In this document: in pieces, positions 50,637 through 61,487 of the stretch
How the letters are laid out: every line of letters begins with the position of its first letter
How positions within the stretch are numbered: position 1 is the stretch's first letter
DNA from: Buxus sempervirens
Lineage: Eukaryota > Streptophyta > Magnoliopsida > Buxales > Buxaceae
DNA length: 64,000 nucleotides
Reading direction: 5' to 3'
Assembly (NCBI GenBank): GCA_947561395.2
Contig: OX387193.1
Span: forward strand, 10,230,001 to 10,294,000
Made by a program: the position numbers and the translations under genes
Notes under the pieces: generated by a model
What the model saw: only the letters and a program-made list of their open reading frames with translations
Told to the model about the DNA's origin: nothing
Databases searched by the model: none

Positions 50637-53220
50637 GTAAGTTTTCTAACCTCTCTTATTCTCTTCCTTTTCATCTATTTTCGCCAATGCTGCCTATTAC
50701 ATTCGTTAATTTGATTTCCAGCCTATCTTCCTCGCTTTCCCCTCTCTTTCTTCCTCCCAAGCCCTCCCGCAAACACCGGCCTCAACAGCTTAACGTGAGC
50801 TATCAACGTTTTTTGCCATGAGGTGCGTTTTGAGACATCTCAAGTGTCTGATGTTGATGTAACCTATTAATCATCCATTATTCCATTATTGTGAAGACAA
50901 CGTTTTCTGTAAAATCTTGGATTAGTTTTCTTTTGATGGATGAGAATTTGATTGAATCGTTATCTATAAAACTTCCGTTCCATCAATGAGAACTAGAAAA
51001 AGATCAAAATAGAAACGATAAAATCGTAATCCACACTCAGGAAAGCTTCTAACCTTGAAGTATAAAAAATTGCACTCCGAATTCTCTGTACCACTTTGGT
51101 GTGCCTGTCTCATGTGCTGCCTGTAGTGGTGTGCCACGTGGCCAAGACAGCCCACTTGACAGAGGAATGAGAGGCGTTAATGCCCTCTCCTGTCTCCGTT
51201 AAGAGACGTTTTTCAGAGAAAAACAAAAAAAACAAAAACCCCAAAATACGAAGGCGCCTGAAATCAAATTTCAGCTCCTTTGTTTTCATTCTTCGCTCCA
51301 AAGTACCACTGGCGGGAAAAAGCTTGCCTCTTCATTCTTAGAAAACCAGAACCCAAAAATCAATCCCCACATTACATTAGATTCATCTCAACTTCATCTC
51401 CATCTCTTTCTTTCATATTCCTCACCTCACCCAACAATTTTTGTTGGAAGATTTCTAATCATTTTTCATTGGTGCTATTTCTAAAGCTTCTAACAAAAAT
51501 TGTTGAAGATATCTTTTAAATATTGTACATTGATTCCATCTTTCAGTTTAGGCGAGTACAAAAATCTCAGCAGAGAGAATGCTTGGTGGTAAGTGGCATG
51601 CTACTTGTAAAACCCCGAATTTTCAGTAAATAAATAAATAATAATTATTTATGAATATCTTGAATGTCAATATATTTGTCAAAATAACTTAGAGAATAAA
51701 CTTGGAAATTTCGGAAGAAATTGAATGGGTGGATGTGAAAATATTAAGAGAAGGGTATTTCGGTCAATTCACATTAGTTATCGGTAAATAATTAAATACG
51801 TTAATTAAAATTTGTTATTAGACTTGACAAATAATAATAGATTTAAATTGGGGTTTAGATTGTCTATTAACCATGATATTTAAAGCTTAGTAATTGGAAT
51901 AATGGCGTATTGGTAGTTATACTTGATTTGAAACCTGAAGTCGAGGAGAGGAGAATTTTGTTGAAGGATATTAATTATAATTATAGATGATCACACTGAT
52001 AGAGGAGATCCGGAGTTTGACGCAGATCTGACCGTTGGATCGTGAGATATCAAGGAAAGAGTGGATTAAAGGTCCTTATTAAGTCTAATGGATGGGTAAG
52101 TATGGAACCTGATCCTAGGGAGATGCGTGGGATCAGGGAAGAATAAAATAGGGTTTAATATTTTTAGTTGCATTCGTAGGGTGTCTTGGGCGTTGAAGTT
52201 TGGAGGCTGTGGCGGAAGAGAAGAAGAACGAGAGAGAGAAAGGGAGACTGAGAAGAAGGAGGAAGAGGGCATATCTCTGGTTTATCACCATTCCTGGAAC
52301 GTCTCTTGCCTGCGAAGAGGAGAGGAAGTCTCTGGTTGGAAGAAGAAAGGATCTGAGCGGACGGAGGTAGGTAGCACCGATTTTCGTTTTGTTTTGTGTT
52401 CTGGAGGTTAATCGATTGTATTGCATGTTTTAGTGTTAGATATACATGTATTTAGCTTGATATCATTCATATAATTATGTTAGAATCATCCTGGACATGA
52501 AAAATCAGATTTCTAAACATTGTATGTTCGTTTTTGGGAGACCGCCTACCTCTCTGCGCTCGGCGATCCTCAGCGATCCTCGGCGCTAGTGTAAAATTTA
52601 AGACCGCCGAATATCGCTTGAAGACGGACCACGGGCAACCTATTTTGTACTACCGCTGACCCTTGACCGCCTAGGCGATCCTGAGCGATCCTAGGCGCTC
52701 TAGCAAAAAAATGGAATTTTGACAGTTTTTCATTCCCTTTTCTTCTCCAATGCAATGTCCTGTGTATTTATTGCTCCATTTACTTAAGTCTTTACATGTA
52801 AATAAGGTTTTACCCCCCATTTGGAACCAATAAAAATACTTCCAAGGTCCAATTCCCAACCAATAAAAAGTCAACTTTCCAGCTCATGCCTAAATTTCCA
52901 GTTTTCCCGGTTTTTATCAAAAAGCCCGTTTTGGGTTTGATACCCAGATGAGTGATTCAGGAGCCCATAAAATTCTAGGAGATGTGTTTACCCTTCAATA
53001 GACTACAACCAAAATTTGAGCCCGAAACTCCTTGTAGATTTGTTTAGAAAAATTATATACCAAAAAGTCAACGTTTTTAACCAGACTTAGAATATTTTGG
53101 GGTCCGAAACTTTTTATTTCATAATCGATTGATTTTTGGTATGGTGACCTTATTAGGGATCCTAAGACTATTCCACTCATCCAAAATGTATTTTGAGAAC
53201 TTTATGACATTCTTAGACCC

Positions 53221-53468
53221 AACCTGCTTGGTGGCAGAGATAACCCGCTTGGTGGCGGAGATACCCGCTTGGTGGCAGAGATACCCGCTTGGTGGCGGAG
53301 ACCCTAACCTGCTTGGTGGCAGAGATACCCGCTTGGTGACGGAGACCCAACCTGCTTGGTGGCAGAGATAACCCGCTTGGTGGCGGAGATACCCGCTTGG
53401 TGGCGGAGACCCAACCTGCTTGGTGGCAAAGATAACCCGCTTGGTGGCGGAGATAACCGCTTGGTGGC
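53221..53468. repeat. Minisatellite, about 12 units of 20-23 bp
   Basis: Units follow the pattern ACC(T/C)GCTTGGTGGC(A/G)GAGAT, alternating A and G variants and often ending GAGACCC. The array is cut at its right end by the nested LTR, and a further GTGGCGGAGACATTACC continues after it at 55789. Confidence 0.92.
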
Positions 53469-55788
53469 TGTAGACACCCCAAATTGCACTACCAAAATGA
53501 TCAATAATCATCAAAAATCATCATCTCCTTGAAAGCCAGCTCAAAAATTGAAGAAAATGAATTTTTACCTGTATCCGGTAACTCATACCGGATACAAGCA
53601 GGCCTCTTCGTATCCGGTGACAAATACCGGATACAAGCTGTGCTTAGTGTATCCGGTATTATATATTGGATACCTTAAGGCCCTTGTGTATCCGGTCTGA
53701 TATACCGGATACGCAAGTTTTGCTCAAAATTAGGGTTTTCCGAGAGCTTTTCACTTTTACCATCATATCCCTCATTAAATGAGGGGAAATCTCGGAAATA
53801 GCCTTAGGGTTAAGGTTGGTGGGCTATAGACCTTAGGTTGTGTCTACCATTCTCACCAACCCTAACCCTAGCCTTTGCCTATAAATAGGAGGCTCCTCCT
53901 TAAGCAAATGGCAATTAGCTCTTGTTTTGAATTCTCGCCAAGAAGAACTCCAAGAGAAGAAGAAAACCGCTGCGGGATCGCTTCCAGAACCCAGGTAAGC
54001 CTCAAACTTTTATTTTATTTTCTGTCTTTACATTCCTAGATCTAGATCTCTTCTTCTACCTTTCTGTAGAATAAGGCCTTCTTTGTGTGTGAAAACCCTT
54101 CCCCGGCTCAAAGTATCTCGAGGCTCCCCCTAGTCGTAAAACGTGAAAGCGGGATCTAGGAGAAACGAGACTGGGGATTGACCTTAGTGCTAGAACCTCT
54201 GTAGCATAAAGCCTTTTGATTGATTGTAAACCGTTTCATATTCAAAGTATCATTGATTATCTTGAAGAACCGTGTTTAACGGGGAGAGAGAACAGAGGGA
54301 AACGATAATGGAACGGAACCCTAGGTTGTTTTAGAATCTTATGTTGATGAATATGTATGCATGCTATTGATCTTGTATGGTTTTTCACACTTGCACATAC
54401 ATATCACTATTTTGGCGGGATAGGCTCACATTTGGGGATTTATTGCATTCATTGTGATAAATCTCAAATAAATGGCCTCAATCAATTCTGGAATGTCTTT
54501 GGATGATTTTTAAAGGTTTTGTGTTCATCTTGCACGAATTGCACACACTTCGTCACATTTTTGCATTGGCTTTACTAAAAAAGGGTTTAACTTGACAGCA
54601 CCTGTACCCTTACTTCGGACGCTCATAACTTCATCGTCCGGATGAATTTTGGAGCGATTCTAGAACCATGGGAAAGGTGAGGCTGTCTAGTTTATGTCTA
54701 CCAAATTTCATTAATTTCTATCAAACGGATTTTTGACACCTCTCTGTCGAAATTGATTGGACAGTTCAGGTTCCAATACAGAACTTGTCACTTCAACGGA
54801 GCGCCATATGTTCGTTTTAAATCCGATTCGAGTGATTTTTGTTTCTGGGCACTCCTTTATGAATCTATTTTTAAATTCAGTTGGTTTCATAATTTTTTGA
54901 CTCCATTTGAATTATTGGTAACAGATTTACTCAGAGCTGCTCATCAGTACTTTTCTGGGTAAATCTGTGATCTTCGGGGCCTGTTCGGGAGACCACCCAA
55001 GGCACATCCGAATGAGTTTTTATATGAGGCTAGTTTCTTTTGAAAGATGGCCATACAGACTTCAATCACACCAAATTTCGTAGGTTTTTATGGAGTGGAT
55101 TTTTCTAGGTGATTTTCCAAAGTTGCCTACTTGTTGCTTTTAATCATCCCCAGCAGCAACTTTAAAGGAGTATAACTCCTAGGATTTCAACCGGATTGAC
55201 TTGAAATTTTGCATGAGTCCCTTATTTACCATAATCTTTCAAATGGAGTTGGTTTGATTTGATTTAAAATTGGATTTGAATGATTTCAAGACAAATGGCA
55301 TTACTTTTCACCGAATTTTCTGAATTTGATTCAACTTGGCTTTGTACATTCTTTTGCTTAGATTTTTATCCTTTTATGACATTTCAGAAATGATATTGAC
55401 ATAAGAGAAGATCTAAAATCCATTTGGATCTTCATGTGAATATATCATACACTTGTTCCTTTTTCAAGGCTTTTCATGATTTTTTAGCAAGCTTCCTATT
55501 TTCTTTTAGCATGAACAAACACTTGGCAACCACCTTGTGTGGGTGAATGGGGTGCCTAACACCTTCCCCCGTTCATAATCTAATCCCCTTACCCATCTCT
55601 GGATTTGATTTTCAAGTAGGGTTATTTTTACCCTAGAATTTGTCTTTTGGCTATTTTTGCTTATCTTTAATCTTTTGGTGTCCATTCTCACCCCAAAATC
55701 TGAATGGTGGCGACTCTCCCAATTTTTACCTTGAGCCCCGTGTGTTGACGAAGGGATGATCATTCCGGTGATTTTTCCATGTCTCACA
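53469..55788. mobile_element. Nested LTR (probably solo) with 5-bp TSD
   Basis: Starts TGTAGACACCCC and ends CATGTCTCACA. The TSD GTGGC is at 53464-53468 and 55789-55793, cut into a minisatellite unit of the outer element. It has a promoter-like CTATAAATAGGAGGC near 53880 followed by a plausible R/U5 region. It is 2,320 bp with no gag-pol or internal second LTR seen. Confidence 0.83.
53571..53712. repeat. Four 25-bp palindromes at an exact 39-bp period
   Basis: Units start at 53571, 53610, 53649 and 53688. Each begins GTATCCGGT and units 1, 2 and 4 end ACCGGATAC around a 7-nt centre; unit 3 has ATTGGATAC. They lie upstream of the TATA-like sequence of the nested LTR, where an LTR enhancer would be expected. 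Confidence 0.95.
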
Positions 55789-57699
55789 GTGGCGGAGACA
55801 TTACCTCCTGCGGGAGAGATTCATTACCTCCTGTGGGGCAGATGTATTTCCGATGGATTACATCCTACAGGAGAGATACCTCATGTGGGGGATATGTGAT
55901 TATGCGTGATTGCATCCCATATGGAGGATGGGTGTGTGAATTACCACTGGAAGGTGAGGAAGCTATCTCCTACGGTAGAGGTAGATGCTAGGTGTTCACA
56001 TCCTGCGGTAGAGTTATGCTGTCTCCTGCAGGGGGTACCTGTAGTCTTAGAGATGTGCATTCTCCTGCGGAGTTTGTGTGGATACTAGGTGTTTACATCC
56101 TGTGGTAGAGATAGGCTACTACCTGAAGGTTGGCTTTTATTACTGATATGATGATTGATTCTCAGGTTGATGGATTGTTATTTAAAAGGAAATCTTGAAA
56201 TGTCATAATTGAACAGAACTGCTATGATTTATGTGAACTGTTAAAATGGAATATTATGGAATCATGAATAAATGTGGAACTGCCCTTAAGAAGACACTAC
56301 AGAAAATAAACCAGAAACCATGGGAATGTGAAATATAATACATTGTCCTTTAAATTGAAATGAAACACACATGATTAACTTCTTTTAATCCGGTCACTGA
56401 TTAAATGTTTGTTTTATCGTGATTATTCGTTTATCTCACTAACTGTGATTACTCGATTATTTTACCGATCATGAAACCACTGTTAATTTCCCTATCCATA
56501 TAAATTGTTTTCTACATGCATAGTGTTACCTACTAAGATAGTTGTATCTCACCCCTACTTCATATTCTACTTTTCAGGTTATCTTGGAGAGGATGCCACG
56601 GGTTAGACAGATAGTGGGTTGAAGTCTAGAAATTCCATATGAAAAGAGTAGGGTGATTTTATATAGCTGTATTTATTTTATTGGAATCGTAATAAATGAT
56701 TTTGTAGGATATTAAGAGTTAGTTAAATTTGTAGTTGCCTTTCATTTGATTAGTTAATGTAATCGGATGACTCAGCTTCTAATAAATGACTTAAGCTTCC
56801 TAGTACTCTGATAAATCTTAGTTCTTTATTTCCTTATATTTGAACTGATTGTAATGTACCACAAGTTAATGCCTTGATCCGAGTCAAAATGAGAAAAAAA
56901 AATGACCCGGATTCGGGGCGTTACACTACTGTTAATTAATCGCCAGGAAGAAGTGCAGGGAGAGCCTGATGATTACGACAACCATATACCGTTATTACTG
57001 TTGGAATCGCTTCCTGAAGTTCTAAGAGACTGAACAGGCCTCAACGGGAAGCTTCTTCATGGGCGTCAATGGTGGAGTACTGGAAAGCAATGTGGGACTA
57101 GTTGGTAATGGTTCAGCAATGTCGTCATCTTCTTCGCCAGAACAACCTTTCGTTTCTAAGTGAGAACAAGATGTATCAGGGGTTTCAAAGGGCGTGCCTA
57201 CCCTATTTGGCCTGCGAATGTCATTGTCGTAAATGGGATTAGAAATATAAACGAAATGATCAACCCCAAATCTTCCTTGCCCACCACTGTTGCTAGCTCC
57301 TTGTGACGAGATAGAGTAAATGGGATTAGAAATCTTCCAACGAAAATTGTTGGGTGAGGTAAGGAATATGAAAGAAAGAGATGGAGATGAAGCTAAGATG
57401 AATCTAATATAATGTGGGGATTGATTCTTGGGTTTTGGTTTTTTAAGAACAAAGAGGCAAGCTTTTTCCCACAGGCGGTACTCTGGAGCGAAGAATGAAA
57501 ACAAAGGAGCTGAAATTTGATTTCAAGCGCATTCGTATTTTGGGGTTTTTGTTTTTTTGTTTTTTTTTTTTCCGAAAAACGTCTCTTAACGGAGACAGGG
57601 AGAAGGCGTTAACGCTCTCTCATTCCTCTGTCAAGTGGGATGTCTCGGCCACGTGGTGCACCACTATAGGCGGCACACGGGACAGGCACACCAAAGTGG

Positions 57700-58968
57700 T
57701 AGTGGTGCGCCACGTGTCCGAGACATCCCACTTGACAGAGGAATGAGAGAGCGTTAACGCCTTCTCCCTGTCTCCGTTAAGAGACGTTTTTCGGAAAAAA
57801 AAAACAAAAAAACAAAAACCCCAAAATACGAATGCGCTTGAAATCAAATTTCAGCTCCTTTGTTTTCATTCTTCGCTCCAGAGTACCGCCTGTGGGAAAA
57901 AGCTTGCCTCTTTGTTCTTAAAAAACCAAAACCCAAGAATCAATCCCCACATTATATTAGATTCATCTTAGCTTCATCTCCATCTCTTTCTTTCATATTC
58001 CTTACCTCACCCAACAATTTTCGTTGGAAGATTTCTAATCCCATTTACTCTATCTCGTCACAAGGAGCTAGCAACAGTGGTGGGCAAGGAAGATTTGGGG
58101 TTGATCATTTCGTTTATATTTCTAATCCCATTTACGACAATGACATTTGCAGGCCAAATAGGGTAGGCACGCCCTTTGAAACCCCTGATACATCTTGTTC
58201 TCACTTAGAAACGGAAGGTTGTTCTGGCGAAGAAGATGACGACATTGCTGAACCATTACCAACTAGTCCCACATTGCTTTCTAGTACTCCACCATTGACG
58301 CCCATGAAGAAGCTTCCCGTTGAGGCCTGTCCAGTCTCTTAGAACTTCAGGAAGCGATTCCAACAGTAATAACGGTATATGGTCGTCGTAATCATCAGGC
58401 TCTCCCTGCACTTCTCCTTCCTGGCGATTAATTAACAATAGCATGCCACTTACCACCAAGCGTTCTCTCTGCCGAGATTTTTGTACTCGCCTAAACTGAA
58501 AGAGGGAATCAATGTACAATATTTAAAAGATGTCTTCAACAATTTTTGTTAGAAGCTTTAGGAATAGCACCAATGAAAAATAATTAGAAATCTTCCAACA
58601 AAAATTGTTGGGTGAGGTGAGGAATATGAAAAAAAGAGATGGAGATGAAGCTAAGATGAATCTAATGTAATGTGAGGATTGATTTTTGGGTTCTAGTTTT
58701 CTAGGAACGAAGAGGCAAGCTTTTTCCCGCCGGCGGTACTTTGGAGCGAAGAATGAAAACAAAGGAGCTGAAATTTGATTTCAGGCGCCTTCGTATTTTG
58801 GGGTTTTTGTTTTTCTCCGAAAAACGTCTTTTAACGGAGACAGGGAGAGGGCGTTAACGCTCTCTCATTCCTCTGTCAAGTGGGATGTCTCGGCCATGTG
58901 GCGCACCACTACAGGCGGCACATGGGATAGGCACACCAAAGTGGTACAGAGAATTCGGAGTGAAAAAA
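57700..58968 (+). mobile_element. Pack-MULE-like element, copy 2 (uninterrupted, head-to-head with copy 1)
   Basis: Mirror image of copy 1 across a 33-bp spacer (57667-57699). TIRs are about 57700-58039 and 58583-58922. The plus-strand open frame 57860-58342 encodes 160 aa that differ from copy 1 at only three residues (R/C, K/E, S/P). After its stop, a shifted frame continues LRTSGSDSNSNNG and SSGSPCTSPSW, which looks like the rest of a captured Ser-rich host protein broken by a frameshift. No transposase. I do not recognise the donor gene. Confidence 0.72.
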
Positions 58969-59485
58969 TTGGGGGTTTTGCATTTAATGCTAGCTTCGCC
59001 CAATTTTAATTTATGCAAGAAAGTCCATTCAAGAAAAATGGCTTTCTGAATATGATGTAGGTTTTTTTTAGATAAATATTAAATTTGTTTTCAATTATCT
59101 TTTCCTTTGAGTATTAGTAGAGATTGATTGCAAGTAAGAAACTTTTTCTATAAATAGCCTTGTAATATTCTATTTTTGACAAATGAATGAGAATTATTTT
59201 ATTACATGTTTGAGGTGAGAATCCGCTTGTTCTTTGGTGGTAGTGAGACTCCATTCTAAGACCATTACCCAAACCCTACGAAAGGTTGGTGAGACTCCGA
59301 TCCCTATTAAAGGTTGGTGAGACTCCGATCCTTTATAGGGCTGTCCTGCATCGGAATACCTGTTAAAAATCATATCCTCAAGGTAGATAAGATACCTTCA
59401 ACTTTGCCATTGTTGATCTACTTTTTGTTTTGCTTGATCTTGTCCTCATAATCCATGAAATTCAAAACTGTTAGCATCACCGCAG
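58969..59485. other. Probable LTR-like remnant upstream of the methyltransferase
   Basis: TTCTATAAATAGCC near 59150 and a GAGACTCC-rich stretch resemble a copia-type LTR leader. A 28-bp direct repeat (GGTTGGTGAGACTCCGATCC at 59284 and 59312) is present. No complete ends or TSD were found. The stretch may also serve as promoter of the methyltransferase if no upstream exon is used. Confidence 0.4.
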
Positions 59486-59490
59486 GCCTC

Positions 59491-59553
59491 ATGCAATATG
59501 TCCTTCAGGAGTGCCCAAATCCGCCTTGTGAGTTCTCATCCAGAGGTGTATGA
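59491..59553 (+). CDS. Out-of-frame overlapping upstream ORF, 20 aa
   Basis: An ATG at 59491 lies seven bases before the methyltransferase ATG in another frame, reads MQYVLQECPNPPC and onward, and stops with TGA at 59551-59553, inside the main CDS. If the mRNA includes it, scanning ribosomes meet it first, which would lower translation of the methyltransferase. No evidence that the peptide itself matters. Confidence 0.4.
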   Translation: MQYVLQECPNPPCEFSSRGV

Positions 59554-60142
59554 ACCTTGTGATGATTCATTTGCACTGGTTGATGCCCTGCTTTCAGACC
59601 GCACAAACTTGTTCGAGCATCGACCCACCGTGTGCATGGAATTGGGTTGTGGAAGTGGGTATGTAATCACATCTCTAGCAACCATTCTTGGCTCTAATGG
59701 GATCCATTACATTGCCACTGATGTCAACCCCCATGCAGTAAAAGTGACCACCAAAACACTGGAGGCTCATGGGGTGGTGCATGCAGATGTGATAACAACT
59801 GATATAGCCTCTGGGTTGGATGAACGACTGGAAGGTTTGGTGGATGTGATTGTTGTGAACCCACCTTATGTTCCAACACCTGATGATGAAATTGGTCTCG
59901 AGGGGATTGCTTCTGCTTGGGCTGGTGGGGAGAATGGCCGTTCTGTTATCAATAGGATGTTACCAGTTGCAGACAAGCTTTTGTCAAATAAAGGCTGGTT
60001 GTACATGGTTACACTAACAGCAAACAATCCCTCAAACATATGCCTTCTTATGAGAGAGAAGGGTTTTGAATCCAGAATCATTGTTCAGAGATCAACAGAG
60101 GAAGAGAGCCTTCGTGTTATCAAGTTCTGGAGATATTTCTGA
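59498..60142 (+). CDS. HemK2/N6AMT1-type methyltransferase (eRF1 glutamine methyltransferase homologue)
   Basis: A SAM-dependent class I methyltransferase of 214 aa, the usual length for the eukaryotic HemK2/N6AMT1 family. That family methylates the Gln of the GGQ motif in release factor eRF1, working with a TRM112 partner. The N-terminal VYEPCDDSFALVDALL is typical of the family. Motif I ELGCGSG is at residues 48-54, the acidic ATDVNPHA near 73-80, and the catalytic NPPY motif at 121-124. GIASAWAGGENGR and VIKFWRYF close the domain. The CDS is one exon starting at ATG 59498. A splice acceptor CGCAG just upstream (59485) suggests a UTR intron. An out-of-frame ATG seven bases upstream may reduce translation. 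Other substrates reported for the family cannot be decided from sequence. Confidence 0.93.
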   Translation: MSFRSAQIRLVSSHPEVYEPCDDSFALVDALLSDRTNLFEHRPTVCMELGCGSGYVITSLATILGSNGIHYIATDVNPHAVKVTTKTLEAHGVVHADVITTDIASGLDERLEGLVDVIVVNPPYVPTPDDEIGLEGIASAWAGGENGRSVINRMLPVADKLLSNKGWLYMVTLTANNPSNICLLMREKGFESRIIVQRSTEEESLRVIKFWRYF

Positions 60143-60638
60143 TAAACCAATGGCAATATATAACACGACTCCAGCGGTAATGGAATCTCTGTTTGGCATT
60201 CTGGAAGACTGGAAACAACAATTCTTACACAATTCATGAATAAGAAAGGCAAAATCACACTGGTGAATCGTCAATGTTGTTTATGTTATTTATTGTCAGA
60301 TATAGTGGTCGACATCTGATTACTTTTAACATTCAAATCTTGTATAGTTCTAACAGAATTTTGAACACCAATAAATCCACTGTTCTCTTCCCTTGCTGAG
60401 AAAGATTTTTTGTTGACGCTATTTTGCCTTAATCATTTTCAAATATATAGCAGGGAATTGTAGTTGAAGTCTTTTTGGGACTTCCCCGGGAAACTGCACC
60501 AAAGGAATCCACAATGTAACAGACTAAGGCATTCTCATTTTATTCTTTGGTAAGAATTTGTGCCATCAGAACATTCCCATTACCTAACGACCTTCCCTCT
60601 CCTTTTTTAATCTCTCATCTATGTCTATACTTCTATAA
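60143..60638. other. 3' UTR of the methyltransferase and intergenic
   Basis: No coding. AT-rich sequence with several possible polyadenylation signals; none stands out. Confidence 0.4.
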
Positions 60639-60978
60639 TCTCTACTATATATAAAGCGAGGCCCCCTTGGGAAGCGTGCCAAGCAAAATATTCATCTTTC
60701 CACAGTAGCCCTTATACATTCTCTCCCAATACTTATCAATAAAAGGGTGCAATGGTCAAAAGTGTCCCAAATCTCTTAAAACCTAACAAACCGTTTTAAA
60801 ACTACTCCCTCCCTTTTTTCATGCGTGCAGGCCTTGGGAAGTGTGTCAAGCTCTATGAATGAGTTCTCCAAAAAGCTCAGGTTTCATCAGTCATAATTTT
60901 GCCTCTTAGTTCAAAACCCAGGTAGTTATAAAACTGTTCCCTTTCTCTATGTGCAATATGCACGTGCACCCCTACTAG
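60639..60978 (+). mobile_element. Small non-autonomous Helitron
   Basis: Starts TCTCTACTATATATAAAGCG after A (60638) and ends CACCCCTACTAG before T (60979), with a short stem GTGCA/TGCAC just before the end. At 340 bp it has no coding capacity. It shares sequence with the decayed copy at 18160-18390. Confidence 0.85.
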
Positions 60979-61487
60979 TATCAATGACCAACTTTGAGCT
61001 ACAATTACTAGGATTAAAGTAGTGCTTGCAATATATTTAACATAATATTTGCAATGGTAATGTTAATTTATCATCTTATTGGGTTTTTGGTTTGCAAATA
61101 TTTATTGTATATATATGCTACACAATCGGGTTAACCAGGTATAATCATCTTAACTAAACTAAAAAAAATTACCCTTTTTTTTTATGAAGACCAGTTGGGA
61201 TATATGTATTTTTGATAGACAGATATATAAAAAATTTCTGAAGAAATCGTCAATGGCTTTTATATTGGAAACATAAGAAATCAACGACAACATTTCTTCA
61301 GTTCGTCAAGATGGAGACGTGTCCGCCGGCGGTATCATTTCTTCTATGCAATAACTCTACTCGAGTCTTGACTTACAACAACATTTGGGGTGTACAGTGC
61401 AAAACGGAGGACAGTTTGCAGTCCCCTCCAAGGTGAGGAGGACCCCCACCGCCATCTTCCAAACGATTGTCAGAAGAGAAGCAAACA
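60979..61487. promoter_or_regulatory. Upstream region of the PPR gene
   Basis: Intergenic and presumptive promoter/leader. A TTG-initiated in-frame extension exists from 61467, but the first ATG of the frame is 61488. No clear TATA box was picked out. Confidence 0.4.

Larger units (their letters stand above)
51606..56925. mobile_element. LTR-type insertion with 5-bp TSD (outer of a nested pair)
   Basis: Starts TGTAAAACCCCGAAT and ends ATTCGGGGCGTTACA, so the termini are short inverted repeats with TG...CA. The TSD is CTACT at 51601-51605 and 56926-56930; the uninterrupted MULE copy 2 shows the empty site. It contains no gag-pol. Without the nested 2.3-kb element it is about 3.0 kb, so it is either a large solo LTR or a non-autonomous element. 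It contains GCGATCCT-rich repeats (52555-52700), a minisatellite (53221-53468) and CCTGYGG-type repeats (55790-56110). Confidence 0.85.
51067..57666 (-). mobile_element. Pack-MULE-like element, copy 1 (split by LTR elements)
   Basis: Copy 1 reads on the minus strand from 57666 to 56931, is interrupted by a 5.3-kb LTR element, and resumes from 51605 to 51067. Its ends are about 340-bp long TIRs: outer 51067-51470, inner about 57330-57666. A minus-strand open frame of 160 aa (57504-57022) starts inside the inner TIR, continuing into SNPIYDND and TPPLTPMKKLPVEA. Long TIRs around a non-transposase coding fragment suggest a Mutator-like element that captured part of a host gene; the superfamily is inferred. 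Confidence 0.7.

Noticed and set aside
53119..53514. Overlapping minus-strand frames of 66-131 aa with PPSGYLRHQAG-type repeats
   Set aside because: They are translations of the minisatellite in an LTR element. Several frames are open at once, as expected for a repeat.
61467..61487. Upstream extension of the PPR protein by seven residues
   Set aside because: The codon at 61467 is TTG; the first ATG of the frame is 61488.
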